A stretch of DNA of 26,554 nt, taken from positions 1-26,554 of IMG/VR virus record IMGVR_UViG_3300048556_000231; one strand, 5' to 3'. Every line of letters starts with the position of its first letter. The stretch's first letter is position 1. Below the pieces are notes generated by a model that saw nothing but the letters and a program-made list of their open reading frames with translations, made no database searches and had not been told where the DNA came from. The stretch comes from a virus. A program made the translations under genes and the position numbers. Positions 1 through 7,485 of the stretch are shown here, piece by piece.

Positions 1-2538
1 TCAAAAGGTAATACGGGTCTTGCAGGAAATAAAGGTTCAACAGGTAATACAGGTCGACAAGGTTCAAAAGGAAATACAGGCCTCGCAGGAAATAAAGGTG
101 CTAAAGGAAATACTGGTAATCAAGGTTCAAAGGGAAATACAGGCCTCGCAGGTGAAACTGGTGCTAAAGGAAATACAGGTCTACAAGGTGCTAAGGGTAA
201 CCAAGGTGCTCAAGGTAATAAAGGTTCTACTGGCTCAGGTGGTAGAACAGGCGTTAAGGGTAATACGGGTTCTGCAGGAAACAAAGGGTCAACAGGAAAC
301 ACAGGTCGACAAGGTCTAAAAGGTGCAAAAGGTAATTCGGGCAATAAAGGTGCAAAAGGTAATACTGGCTCGGCAGGTGACCAAGGTGCTAAGGGTAACA
401 AAGGTAATACAGGTAATAAAGGTTCTACTGGCTCAACTGGTAGAACAGGCGTTAAGGGTAATACGGGTGTTGCAGGTGCTAAAGGTAATACAGGAAACCA
501 AGGTGCAAAGGGAAATAAAGGTAATACCGGCCTCGCAGGTAATAAAGGTGCTAAAGGAAATACTGGTAATCAAGGTGTTAAGGGTAACCAAGGTGCTGCA
601 GGTAATAAAGGTGTTACTGGCTCAGGTGGTAGAACAGGTGTAAAAGGGAATACAGGCCTCGCAGGTAATAAAGGTAATACGGGTGCAACGGGCTTACAAG
701 GTCTAAAAGGTAAAACAGGTAATTCAGGCGATAAAGGTTCTAAAGGTAATACAGGAAACCAAGGTGTAAAAGGAAATACAGGCCTCGCAGGTAATAAAGG
801 TGCTGCAGGTTCGGCAGGTGCAACAGGTGCAAAAGGAAATACAGGCCTCGCAGGTGCTAAAGGTAATCAAGGTAATCAAGGTGCTAAAGGAAATAAAGGA
901 AATACAGGCCTCGCAGGTAATAAAGGTGCTAAGGGAAATACTGGTGATACAGGACTAACAGGTGCAAAAGGAAATACGGGTAATAAAGGTGGTACGGGCT
1001 CAACTGGTAGAACAGGCGTTAAGGGTAATACGGGCGTAGCAGGTAACAAAGGTAATACAGGCGCAGTAGGTCGACAAGGTGCAGTTGGAGCTCAAGGTGA
1101 TGCAGGTAATAAGGGTAGTAAAGGAAATACTGGTAACCAAGGTGTTAAAGGAAATACAGGCCTCGCAGGTAATAAAGGTTCTACTGGCTCAGGTGGTAGA
1201 ACGGGTATTAAAGGGAATACAGGCCTCGCAGGTAATAAAGGTAATACGGGTGCAACGGGCTTACAAGGTCTAAAAGGTGCAAAAGGTAATTCGGGCGATA
1301 AAGGTTCTAAAGGAAATACTGGCGCAGTAGGTTTACAAGGTGCAATTGGAGCTCAAGGTGATGCAGGTAATAAAGGTGCTACTGGCTCAACTGGTAGAAC
1401 AGGTGTAAAAGGTAATACTGGCGATGCAGGTAACAAAGGTAATACAGGCGCAGTAGGTTTACAAGGTCTAAAAGGTAATACAGGCCTCGCAGGTGATAAA
1501 GGTGCTAAAGGAGATACTGGTAACCAAGGTGATAAAGGTACTAAGGGTAATGCAGGTAATAAAGGTGCTACTGGCTCAGGTGGTAGAACAGGTGTAAAAG
1601 GTAATACGGGTGTTGCCGGAAACAAAGGTAATACAGGCGCAGTAGGTTTACAAGGTCTAAAAGGTAAAACAGGTAACTCAGGCGATAAGGGTTCTAAAGG
1701 AAATACTGGTAATCAAGGTCTACTTGGTGCTCAAGGTGCTGCAGGTAATAAAGGTGTTACTGGCTCAGGTGGTAGAACAGGTGTAAAAGGTGCAACAGGT
1801 CCTCAAGGTGATGCAGGTAATAAAGGAAATGCTGGTAACCAAGGTGTTAAAGGAAATAAAGGTAATACCGGCCTCGCAGGTAATAAAGGTGCAAAAGGTA
1901 ACCAAGGTAATCAAGGTGCAGTTGGAGCTCAAGGTGATGCAGGTAATAAAGGTGCAACTGGTTCAGGTGGTCGTACTGGTGTAAAAGGTAATACAGGCGT
2001 AGCAGGTGATAAAGGTAATACGGGTGCAACGGGCTTACAAGGTGCAGTTGGAGCTCAAGGTGATGCAGGCGATAAGGGTTCTAAAGGTAATACAGGAAAC
2101 CAAGGTGCAGTTGGAGCTCAAGGTGATGTAGGTAATAAAGGTGCAACTGGCTCTGGCGGTAGAACGGGTATTAAAGGGAATACAGGCCTCGCAGGTGATA
2201 AAGGTAATACAGGCGCAGTAGGTTTACAAGGTCTAAAAGGTAAAACAGGTAATTCAGGCGATAAAGGTTCTAAAGGTACAACAGGTGGTGGTGGTGTTCA
2301 AGGTGCTCAAGGTAATGCAGGTAATAAAGGTGCAACTGGCTCAGGTGGTCGTACTGGCGTTAAAGGTAATACGGGTGTTCAAGGTGTAAAAGGTGTAATT
2401 GGTGCTCAAGGGGCTTCGATGAGTGGTTTAGGATATTTTGAAGTTCAAGGTGGTATACTAACATTTAAACCAAATGGATGGTCTTCAGGTGATGATGTCT
2501 ATATCATAAGGTCTGTACATAGTGGTAGCTTTTACTAA
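1..2538 (+). CDS. Giant collagen-like fibre protein (5' end outside window)
   Basis: The reading frame is open from base 1 to the TAA at 2536-2538 (845 codons in the window) with no start, so the N-terminus lies upstream. Codons 3 to about 804 are unbroken Gly-X-Y triplets, about 268 of them, with no phase slip. X and Y are mostly Asn, Thr, Ala, Lys, Gln, Ser, Val and Leu; only one proline was seen (near base 1801). By hand count about 88 lysines are in Y, followed by Gly; only three are in X (Gly-Lys-Thr). A non-collagenous tip of about 40 residues (2413-2535, containing GYFEVQGG and ending SGSFY) probably nucleates trimerisation or binds a receptor. Collagen-like rods are known in phage tail fibres. 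At 0.286 nm per residue the visible part would be about 230 nm if fully triple-helical. It is followed by hydroxylase and glycosyltransferase genes. Fibre role is inferred; the collagen-like repeat is certain. Confidence 0.93.
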   Translation, partial: SKGNTGLAGNKGSTGNTGRQGSKGNTGLAGNKGAKGNTGNQGSKGNTGLAGETGAKGNTGLQGAKGNQGAQGNKGSTGSGGRTGVKGNTGSAGNKGSTGNTGRQGLKGAKGNSGNKGAKGNTGSAGDQGAKGNKGNTGNKGSTGSTGRTGVKGNTGVAGAKGNTGNQGAKGNKGNTGLAGNKGAKGNTGNQGVKGNQGAAGNKGVTGSGGRTGVKGNTGLAGNKGNTGATGLQGLKGKTGNSGDKGSKGNTGNQGVKGNTGLAGNKGAAGSAGATGAKGNTGLAGAKGNQGNQGAKGNKGNTGLAGNKGAKGNTGDTGLTGAKGNTGNKGGTGSTGRTGVKGNTGVAGNKGNTGAVGRQGAVGAQGDAGNKGSKGNTGNQGVKGNTGLAGNKGSTGSGGRTGIKGNTGLAGNKGNTGATGLQGLKGAKGNSGDKGSKGNTGAVGLQGAIGAQGDAGNKGATGSTGRTGVKGNTGDAGNKGNTGAVGLQGLKGNTGLAGDKGAKGDTGNQGDKGTKGNAGNKGATGSGGRTGVKGNTGVAGNKGNTGAVGLQGLKGKTGNSGDKGSKGNTGNQGLLGAQGAAGNKGVTGSGGRTGVKGATGPQGDAGNKGNAGNQGVKGNKGNTGLAGNKGAKGNQGNQGAVGAQGDAGNKGATGSGGRTGVKGNTGVAGDKGNTGATGLQGAVGAQGDAGDKGSKGNTGNQGAVGAQGDVGNKGATGSGGRTGIKGNTGLAGDKGNTGAVGLQGLKGKTGNSGDKGSKGTTGGGGVQGAQGNAGNKGATGSGGRTGVKGNTGVQGVKGVIGAQGASMSGLGYFEVQGGILTFKPNGWSSGDDVYIIRSVHSGSFY
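241..2400 (+). repeat. Higher-order 189/198-bp repeat within the collagen-like gene
   Basis: A landmark hexapeptide-like unit (Gly-Gly-Arg-Thr-Gly-Val/Ile-Lys, or Thr-Gly-Arg-Thr) has its GRT glycine codon at 241, 439, 628, 1006, 1195, 1393, 1582, 1771, 1969, 2158 and 2347. A degenerate copy (Gly-Ala-Thr-Gly-Ala-Lys) is at 817. Spacings are 198, 189, 189, 189, 189, 198, 189, 189, 198, 189 and 189 bp, that is 21 or 22 triplets, differing by exactly one triplet. A second landmark (Gly-Arg/Leu-Gln) lies 63 bp after the first in most copies, for example 304, 691, 1069, 1258, 1456, 1645, 2032 and 2221. The fibre therefore consists of about twelve tandem modules of 63 or 66 residues. Confidence 0.88.
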
Positions 2539-2547
2539 ATTATTTTT

Positions 2548-2557
2548 CATATTTATA
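2548..2557 (+). promoter_or_regulatory. CATATTTATA box, candidate late promoter
   Basis: CATATTTATA lies in the short gap between the collagen-like gene and the hydroxylase gene, 19 nt before its ATG. The same box recurs in front of several virion genes. It probably drives the hydroxylase/glycosyltransferase set. No -35-like element is evident. Confidence 0.5.
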
Positions 2558-2576
2558 TACAAACATTAAAAAAGTT

Positions 2577-3179
2577 ATGAGAGCAAATTTTGGATTCGAT
2601 AGAAACCCTCATAGATGGGATGTAAATTTCACAGATTATTATTGGTTCGCAGATGGGTTTGATTCAACTGAATTAAGTCAAATAGAACAAATGACCAAAC
2701 TCCTTCCATTTGAAGATGCAGCAACAGGTGAAGGTGAATCATCAAAAAAATCAGATTATAGAAAATCAAGAGTAAAATGGTGTCCTCAAAATCAAGAATG
2801 GGGATGGGTTTATGAAAAACTTCACAATATGATTGTAGAATCAAATCAAAAAATGTGGAAGTTTGATTTATCTACTATGAATGAATCAATTCAATATACT
2901 GAATATTACGGAAGTCAAGAAGGTGGGTATGATTGGCATATGGATTGTGGTATAGAGATACAAAATCAAAGAAAAATATCAGTAACAGTACAACTTTCAG
3001 ATTCAAATGAATACGAAGGTGGTGACTTACAATTTAATATTGGAAAAGAATTGACTGCACCTTCTAAAAAAGGAGCAGCGATTATATTTCCTTCATTTTA
3101 TTTACATAGAGTAACTCCCGTAACAAGTGGTATACGAAAATCATTTGTTTTATGGGTTGGTGGTGAACCTTACAGATAA
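2577..3179 (+). CDS. 2-oxoglutarate/Fe(II)-dependent hydroxylase
   Basis: This 200-residue protein is about the size of a stand-alone prolyl-4-hydroxylase/PKHD-type oxygenase domain. The visible active-site set is the HxD pair His121-x-Asp123 (in YDWHMDCG), the distal iron ligand His177 (in FYLHRV) and Arg187 (in GIRKSFVLWVGG), the expected 2-oxoglutarate carboxylate ligand. A YEGGDL stretch near residues 146-151 is typical of these double-stranded beta-helix enzymes. The enzyme would couple decarboxylation of 2-oxoglutarate to hydroxylation of a substrate side chain. Its ATG lies after the CATATTTATA box without a clear Shine-Dalgarno sequence, and the next gene begins 3 nt after its stop. 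Position between the collagen-like fibre and the glycosyltransferases suggests fibre modification. Because proline is nearly absent from that fibre, collagen-type prolyl hydroxylation is unlikely. Family assignment is firm; substrate is inferred. Confidence 0.87.
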   Translation: MRANFGFDRNPHRWDVNFTDYYWFADGFDSTELSQIEQMTKLLPFEDAATGEGESSKKSDYRKSRVKWCPQNQEWGWVYEKLHNMIVESNQKMWKFDLSTMNESIQYTEYYGSQEGGYDWHMDCGIEIQNQRKISVTVQLSDSNEYEGGDLQFNIGKELTAPSKKGAAIIFPSFYLHRVTPVTSGIRKSFVLWVGGEPYR

Positions 3180-3182
3180 GAT

Positions 3183-4469
3183 ATGCAAAAGACTACTTTA
3201 CCAACGGCATTAGTATATGGTTGGAAACGATTTGGTAAATACGAATTAACATCCGACATCTATCACGAAGAAGATTTATTCGAAAATGTTGTAATTTATT
3301 CATACAGAGATGCTAAAAATTGGAAATCACATTTATCCAAACATAAAGCTGATATTATTTATGTAATAGGTGAAATTCCATCGGAATTACAAAATGTAAC
3401 CGATGATATTGTAAAATCTAAGATAGTTAATGCAGAAGAAATTTATCCTGATAATGTAATAGCGAATGATGTAGTTTGTCAGTCAACTTTTTGGTCATGT
3501 GAATCAAATAGAGTTTATAGTAATGAAGATTCACCACTATTATCAGTATTCACTCCAACATATAAAACTGAAAATAGAATATTTAGAACATACAAATCTC
3601 TATTAGAACAAACATATCAGAATTGGGAGTGGGTTGTGGTAGATGATTCACCAGAAGACCATCATTTAACTTGGCAAATGATAAATCATATAGCTAAATT
3701 AGATTATAGGGTAAAACCATATAGAATATCACCAATATCAGGTGGAAATGTTGGTGAGGCTAAACATAGAGCGGCAATGTTATGTAATGGTGAGTGGTTA
3801 TTTGAATTAGACCACGATGATTGGTTAATATCAACTTGTTTAGAAGATGTTCTTGATGCAAGTAAGAAACATACAGATGCTGGATTTATTTATACAGATG
3901 TAACTGAAGTTGAAAAGGATAATTCACCGAGAATATATGGTTACATAGGTGATGATTGGTATGGTCATTCTGAGAATGGATTTGTATGGGGTTACGCAGG
4001 TCATACTTGGCAAGAGATTGATGATAAAGAGTGGTTAGTACATCATTATCCTGAAATAAATCCAAAAACAATTAGATTTAATATTGGGATGCCAAACCAT
4101 TGTAGAGTTTGGAATCGAGATGTGTATCATAAAATCAGAGGACACAATAGAAATATTTCAGTCGCAGATGATTTAGAATTAATTATTAAAACATTTTTAG
4201 AAACTAAATTTATTCATCTTAAAAAAATGTTATATGTACAATATAATAATGGAGACTCTACTGTTGACAACAATAGAGTTGATATTAACCGAAGAGCAAG
4301 GTTAATTAGAGATTATTATGATACTCAAATAAAGGATAGATTTGAGGAATTAGGAAAAGAAGATTGGATGTGGGATTATGAAAAAAACCATTCAATAAAA
4401 GATATCAGTTATAGAGATTATGACAGATATGGTAAAAACGAAGAATTTGTTAATTATATAGTAGAATAG
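3183..4469 (+). CDS. Family 2 (GT-A) glycosyltransferase with extra N-terminal domain
   Basis: The protein has 428 residues. From about residue 118 (LLSVFTPTYK) it follows the GT2 pattern: nucleotide-binding VVVDDS at about 151-156, NVGEAKHRA at about 189-197, and the metal/nucleotide-sugar DxD motif in ELDHDDW (Asp210-His-Asp212). The first roughly 115 residues (start VYGWKRFGKYELTSD) are not part of the GT2 fold and I do not recognise them; they could bind the acceptor. The C-terminal 180 residues are rich in Trp, Tyr and His. No membrane segment or signal peptide is seen, so it should act on a cytoplasmic acceptor. It sits 3 nt after the hydroxylase stop and 2 nt before the next gene, so the three are almost surely co-transcribed. 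The donor sugar is unknown; the acceptor may be hydroxylated lysine of the fibre protein (inference). Confidence 0.85.
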   Translation: MQKTTLPTALVYGWKRFGKYELTSDIYHEEDLFENVVIYSYRDAKNWKSHLSKHKADIIYVIGEIPSELQNVTDDIVKSKIVNAEEIYPDNVIANDVVCQSTFWSCESNRVYSNEDSPLLSVFTPTYKTENRIFRTYKSLLEQTYQNWEWVVVDDSPEDHHLTWQMINHIAKLDYRVKPYRISPISGGNVGEAKHRAAMLCNGEWLFELDHDDWLISTCLEDVLDASKKHTDAGFIYTDVTEVEKDNSPRIYGYIGDDWYGHSENGFVWGYAGHTWQEIDDKEWLVHHYPEINPKTIRFNIGMPNHCRVWNRDVYHKIRGHNRNISVADDLELIIKTFLETKFIHLKKMLYVQYNNGDSTVDNNRVDINRRARLIRDYYDTQIKDRFEELGKEDWMWDYEKNHSIKDISYRDYDRYGKNEEFVNYIVE

Positions 4470-4471
4470 AT

Positions 4472-6283
4472 ATGAGAGTTTTATTTACAGTAGGATATCA
4501 AAACGAACCAATTAATGACACCATACTAAAACAAAAAGGTATGGGTGGTTCTGAATATTGCGTCATTAACTTAGCTAAAGAGTTTGAAAAGAAAGGTCAC
4601 GAGGTAATAATTACAGGTGAAGTTTCAAATAGTCAAACAAATAATCTAAAATTTATTGATTATGACAGTATTGATAACAATCAACACTTTGATGTTGTTA
4701 TTGCATCAAATTACATTCATTACTTTAAAGTTTTAGAAGATAAAAATATAACATTCGATAGTTCTTACTTTTGGATACATAATTTAGAGTTCTATTCATG
4801 GTATAATGGTGAGACTCTTCCAAATGATGGAGTAGATTATCTAAACCATCCTAAATTAACAAATATAATCGCAGTATCAGAGTGGCAAAAGGGTCAATTA
4901 GTGAAAAAATATAATTTAAACTCTGAAAAGGTTAAAGTTATAGGAAATGCTATAAACCCATCCGACTTTGATTCCATCCAACAAGAAAAATTTAAAGACA
5001 AAGTAATTTACACATCTGGACCTGATAGAGGATTGTGGAATCTGTTAAATATTTGGGATGATTTAAAAAACATTAATCCTAATTTAACTTTGTGGGTTGC
5101 ATCACCACCTTATACTAATGATTGGGACACTTTAGAACGAATAAAAAAAGATTACCCAACTTATGAAAGAGACTTTGATGTACATTATTTAGGTTCACTA
5201 AATCCATCTGAGTTATACAAACAAATTAAATCTTCTGAGTGGTGGATTTACCCATCTCAGTATCCTGAAACATATTGTATAACTGCTCTTGAAATGATGA
5301 TGGGTCGAGTTAAACTTCTATCATCTGATACAGGTAATTTAAAACACTTACTCGATAATAAAAGTACATTAATAAGTTCACATACTCATGAGTCAGGTGA
5401 AACTCCATTTGATGATAGTTCCCCTGATAACTACAAATGGGAAAATAAAAATACAGGCCTTATGCGATATACATTTATCGCAGCATTTGCTTTTTCAAGT
5501 CAACAAGTAAAAGAACACAAGAAGTTGTTAGATAGTGCTGAACAATTTGCAAGAAAACAAAATTGGAGTGACAGATATGTAGAGTGGTATAATTTGGTGA
5601 ATGATAAGTTACCAGATGAGGCAAGAGGATTTACTCCGCCAGAAGATTTTGGATTTGAAAAACTTCATCCAGAACTATACACATATTGGGACAACAAAGA
5701 TGAGTGGACAAAAAAATTCATATCATATTCAGCTCGTACAAAGGAATGGGATTTGATAGTAGACGAACCATTTGATAGTTGTTTTCAATTTCCTTTATTT
5801 ACTGAAGAATTTTGTAAAATGATTAGAGAAGAAGCCGAACATTCTAATAGATGGACTTTTGACCGACATGAAAATTACCCAACAACTGATATGTTGATAA
5901 CAGAAATTGGAATGGACGAGATATATAATGATGTATTGAAAGACTATGTTATGCAAGTTGCAGTATATTTATGGGCGTTAGAAGGTAAAGGATGGGATAG
6001 TATGAGTTCCGAAAACTTTTTAGCAAAATATATACCAACTGCACAAGGACACTTGGGAATACATCACGATAGGGCAGATATTACTTGTTTAGTACAACTA
6101 TCAGATTTAGATGAATACGAAGGTGGTGGTACTTGGTTCAGAAGACAAAAGAAGTTAGTAAAAAATCCAATTGGTTACGCAACATTACATCCTGGCAATA
6201 TAACTCATAAGCATGGAGCGCGTGCAACCACTAAAGGTACTCGTTATATTGTAGTTTCGTTCATGGAAAATAGGGAAAGCTAA
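4472..6283 (+). CDS. Bifunctional GT4 glycosyltransferase and PLOD-like lysyl hydroxylase
   Basis: This 603-residue protein has two enzyme domains. Residues 1 to about 380 look like a GT-B fold GT4 glycosyltransferase: an N-terminal GMGGSE loop (23-28), VSEWQK near 135 and the E-x7-E motif Glu266...Glu274 in PETYCITALEMM. Residues about 430-603 are a 2-oxoglutarate/Fe(II) oxygenase whose motifs match, in order and spacing, the C-terminal domain of animal procollagen lysyl hydroxylases: FPLFTEEFC, NYPTTDM, FLAKY, His531-His-Asp533, YEGGG (549-553), LHPGNITHKHG and TTKGTRYIVVSF. Iron ligands would be His531, Asp533 and His581, with Arg591 binding 2-oxoglutarate; the 10-residue His-to-Arg distance equals that in human LH3 as I recall its sequence. 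The order (transferase first, hydroxylase last) resembles PLOD enzymes, although the transferase fold differs. Expected role: hydroxylate lysine and add sugar, probably on the X-Lys-Gly-rich fibre. Substrate is inferred. Confidence 0.86.
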   Translation: MRVLFTVGYQNEPINDTILKQKGMGGSEYCVINLAKEFEKKGHEVIITGEVSNSQTNNLKFIDYDSIDNNQHFDVVIASNYIHYFKVLEDKNITFDSSYFWIHNLEFYSWYNGETLPNDGVDYLNHPKLTNIIAVSEWQKGQLVKKYNLNSEKVKVIGNAINPSDFDSIQQEKFKDKVIYTSGPDRGLWNLLNIWDDLKNINPNLTLWVASPPYTNDWDTLERIKKDYPTYERDFDVHYLGSLNPSELYKQIKSSEWWIYPSQYPETYCITALEMMMGRVKLLSSDTGNLKHLLDNKSTLISSHTHESGETPFDDSSPDNYKWENKNTGLMRYTFIAAFAFSSQQVKEHKKLLDSAEQFARKQNWSDRYVEWYNLVNDKLPDEARGFTPPEDFGFEKLHPELYTYWDNKDEWTKKFISYSARTKEWDLIVDEPFDSCFQFPLFTEEFCKMIREEAEHSNRWTFDRHENYPTTDMLITEIGMDEIYNDVLKDYVMQVAVYLWALEGKGWDSMSSENFLAKYIPTAQGHLGIHHDRADITCLVQLSDLDEYEGGGTWFRRQKKLVKNPIGYATLHPGNITHKHGARATTKGTRYIVVSFMENRES

Positions 6284-6290
6284 TTATTTC

Positions 6291-6300
6291 CATATTTATA
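6291..6300 (+). promoter_or_regulatory. CATATTTATA box before the neck gene
   Basis: CATATTTATA lies 18 nt before the ATG at 6319, preceded by a T-rich stretch like the copies at 2548 and 8863. A strong Shine-Dalgarno GAGGAG (6307-6312) follows, 6 nt from the start. It is a candidate late promoter for the neck/terminator genes. Confidence 0.55.
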
Positions 6301-6318
6301 TACATAGAGGAGAATTAA

Positions 6319-7482
6319 ATGGCAGTAAACATTCCAATATGGCCTGGTTCAGGTTCATTTTCAAGTGGTTCATCAACTCCTTTCGGATTCTTTGATTCTG
6401 ATACTCAATTTCAGAATGACGCTCCGAAAGTAGCAGAATGGTGTGCGAAGAGATTGGGATACCCAATCGTAGATGTCGAGTTGCAAGATATAAACTTTTT
6501 TACTTGTCTTGAAGAAGCAGCTAACGAATACTCTTCACAAGTAAATCAATACAGAGCAAAAGAAAATATGTTGTCAATACAAGGTACTGCTTTAGGTACT
6601 GATTTGTCTGATACTGAGATTGCACCAAATCTAAATGGTATGGTTAGTATAGCAAAAGATTATGGTACTGAAGCATTAAGTGGTGGACGAGTAACAGTAT
6701 ATACAGGTTCTTTTGAAATGGTGGCAGGTAAACAAATTTATGATTTATCTGATGCAAATGTGGTGAACTTAGAAAATGGTTCAGTAAATGATGGTATCGT
6801 ACTTAGACGAGTATTCCATACACAACCACCAGCAATCATAAGATACTTTGACCCATTCATCGGAACAGGATTAGGTTCTCAGCAAATGTTAGAAACTTTT
6901 GGATGGGGTAATTACTCGCCAGGTGTTTCATTCATGATGCAACCAATGTTTGATGACTTATTAAGATTACAAGCAATTGAATTTAATGATTATATTAGAA
7001 AATCATCATATGGATTCCATATAGATGGACAACGAATTAGATTATATCCATTCCCTCAAGGAAAAGATACAGGTGCAAAAGTATATTTCGATTATACATT
7101 AGAAAGTGAAAGTAAATCACCAATTGCAAATTCAAATGTTGTAAGTGATTTATCAAACGCACCATTTGGAAGATTAACATATACTAATATCAATAGTGCA
7201 GGTAAACAATGGATTGCACGATACGCATTGGCATTAGCAAAAGAAATGTTAGGTGCTATCAGAGCTAAATTTAGTTCTATTCCTATACCAGGTGCAGATG
7301 TAACACTTGATGGGTCTGATTTAAGAAATGAAGCTTCGGCTGAAAAAGAAACTTTGTTAACTGACTTGAAAGAAATGTTAGAATCAACTTCTCGTAGAGC
7401 ATTAATGGAAGCAAAAAAAGAAGAGTCTGAATACTTAGAGGAAACTTTAAACAGAGTACCAAGACCAATTTTTATAGGGTAA
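6319..7482 (+). CDS. Neck / head-completion protein, gp13-like
   Basis: The 387-residue protein begins MAVNIPIWPGSGSF and includes NDAPKVAEWCAKRLGYPIVDVEL (a stretch near residues 34-56) and a Tyr/Pro-rich C-terminal half with RIRLYPFP. It has no signal peptide or membrane segment. In T4-like phages the gene directly before the gp14-like gene encodes the gp13 neck protein, which closes the filled head at the portal; order and general character support that role here. It is longer than T4 gp13 (about 309 residues), and I assign it mainly by position and by resemblance to marine T4-like neck proteins. The start is well supported by GAGGAG 6 nt upstream. The next gene begins 3 nt after its stop. 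Confidence 0.65.
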   Translation: MAVNIPIWPGSGSFSSGSSTPFGFFDSDTQFQNDAPKVAEWCAKRLGYPIVDVELQDINFFTCLEEAANEYSSQVNQYRAKENMLSIQGTALGTDLSDTEIAPNLNGMVSIAKDYGTEALSGGRVTVYTGSFEMVAGKQIYDLSDANVVNLENGSVNDGIVLRRVFHTQPPAIIRYFDPFIGTGLGSQQMLETFGWGNYSPGVSFMMQPMFDDLLRLQAIEFNDYIRKSSYGFHIDGQRIRLYPFPQGKDTGAKVYFDYTLESESKSPIANSNVVSDLSNAPFGRLTYTNINSAGKQWIARYALALAKEMLGAIRAKFSSIPIPGADVTLDGSDLRNEASAEKETLLTDLKEMLESTSRRALMEAKKEESEYLEETLNRVPRPIFIG

Positions 7483-7485
7483 TTT

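Noticed and set aside
210-1625. Proline-rich open frames on the minus strand (such as 210-401 and 1353-1625) and Lys/Gln/Val-rich frames on the plus strand in the collagen region.
   Set aside because: They are mechanical shadows of the Gly-X-Y repeat read in other frames; the frame from base 1 to 2538 is continuous and in perfect triplet phase.
1-2400. Regularly spaced repeats that might suggest a CRISPR array.
   Set aside because: The units are in-frame coding triplets and modules with no unique spacers of constant length.
2577-3179. Naming the stand-alone oxygenase a collagen prolyl 4-hydroxylase.
   Set aside because: Fold fits, but the visible fibre has only one proline, so the substrate would be nearly missing.
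3887-3894. TATTTATA inside the GT2 gene, and CATATTTATA inside the polymerase-like gene at 23614-23623.
   Set aside because: Both lie within coding sequence and a few chance matches are expected in such AT-rich DNA; the second could act on the gene at 23834 but is 210 nt away.
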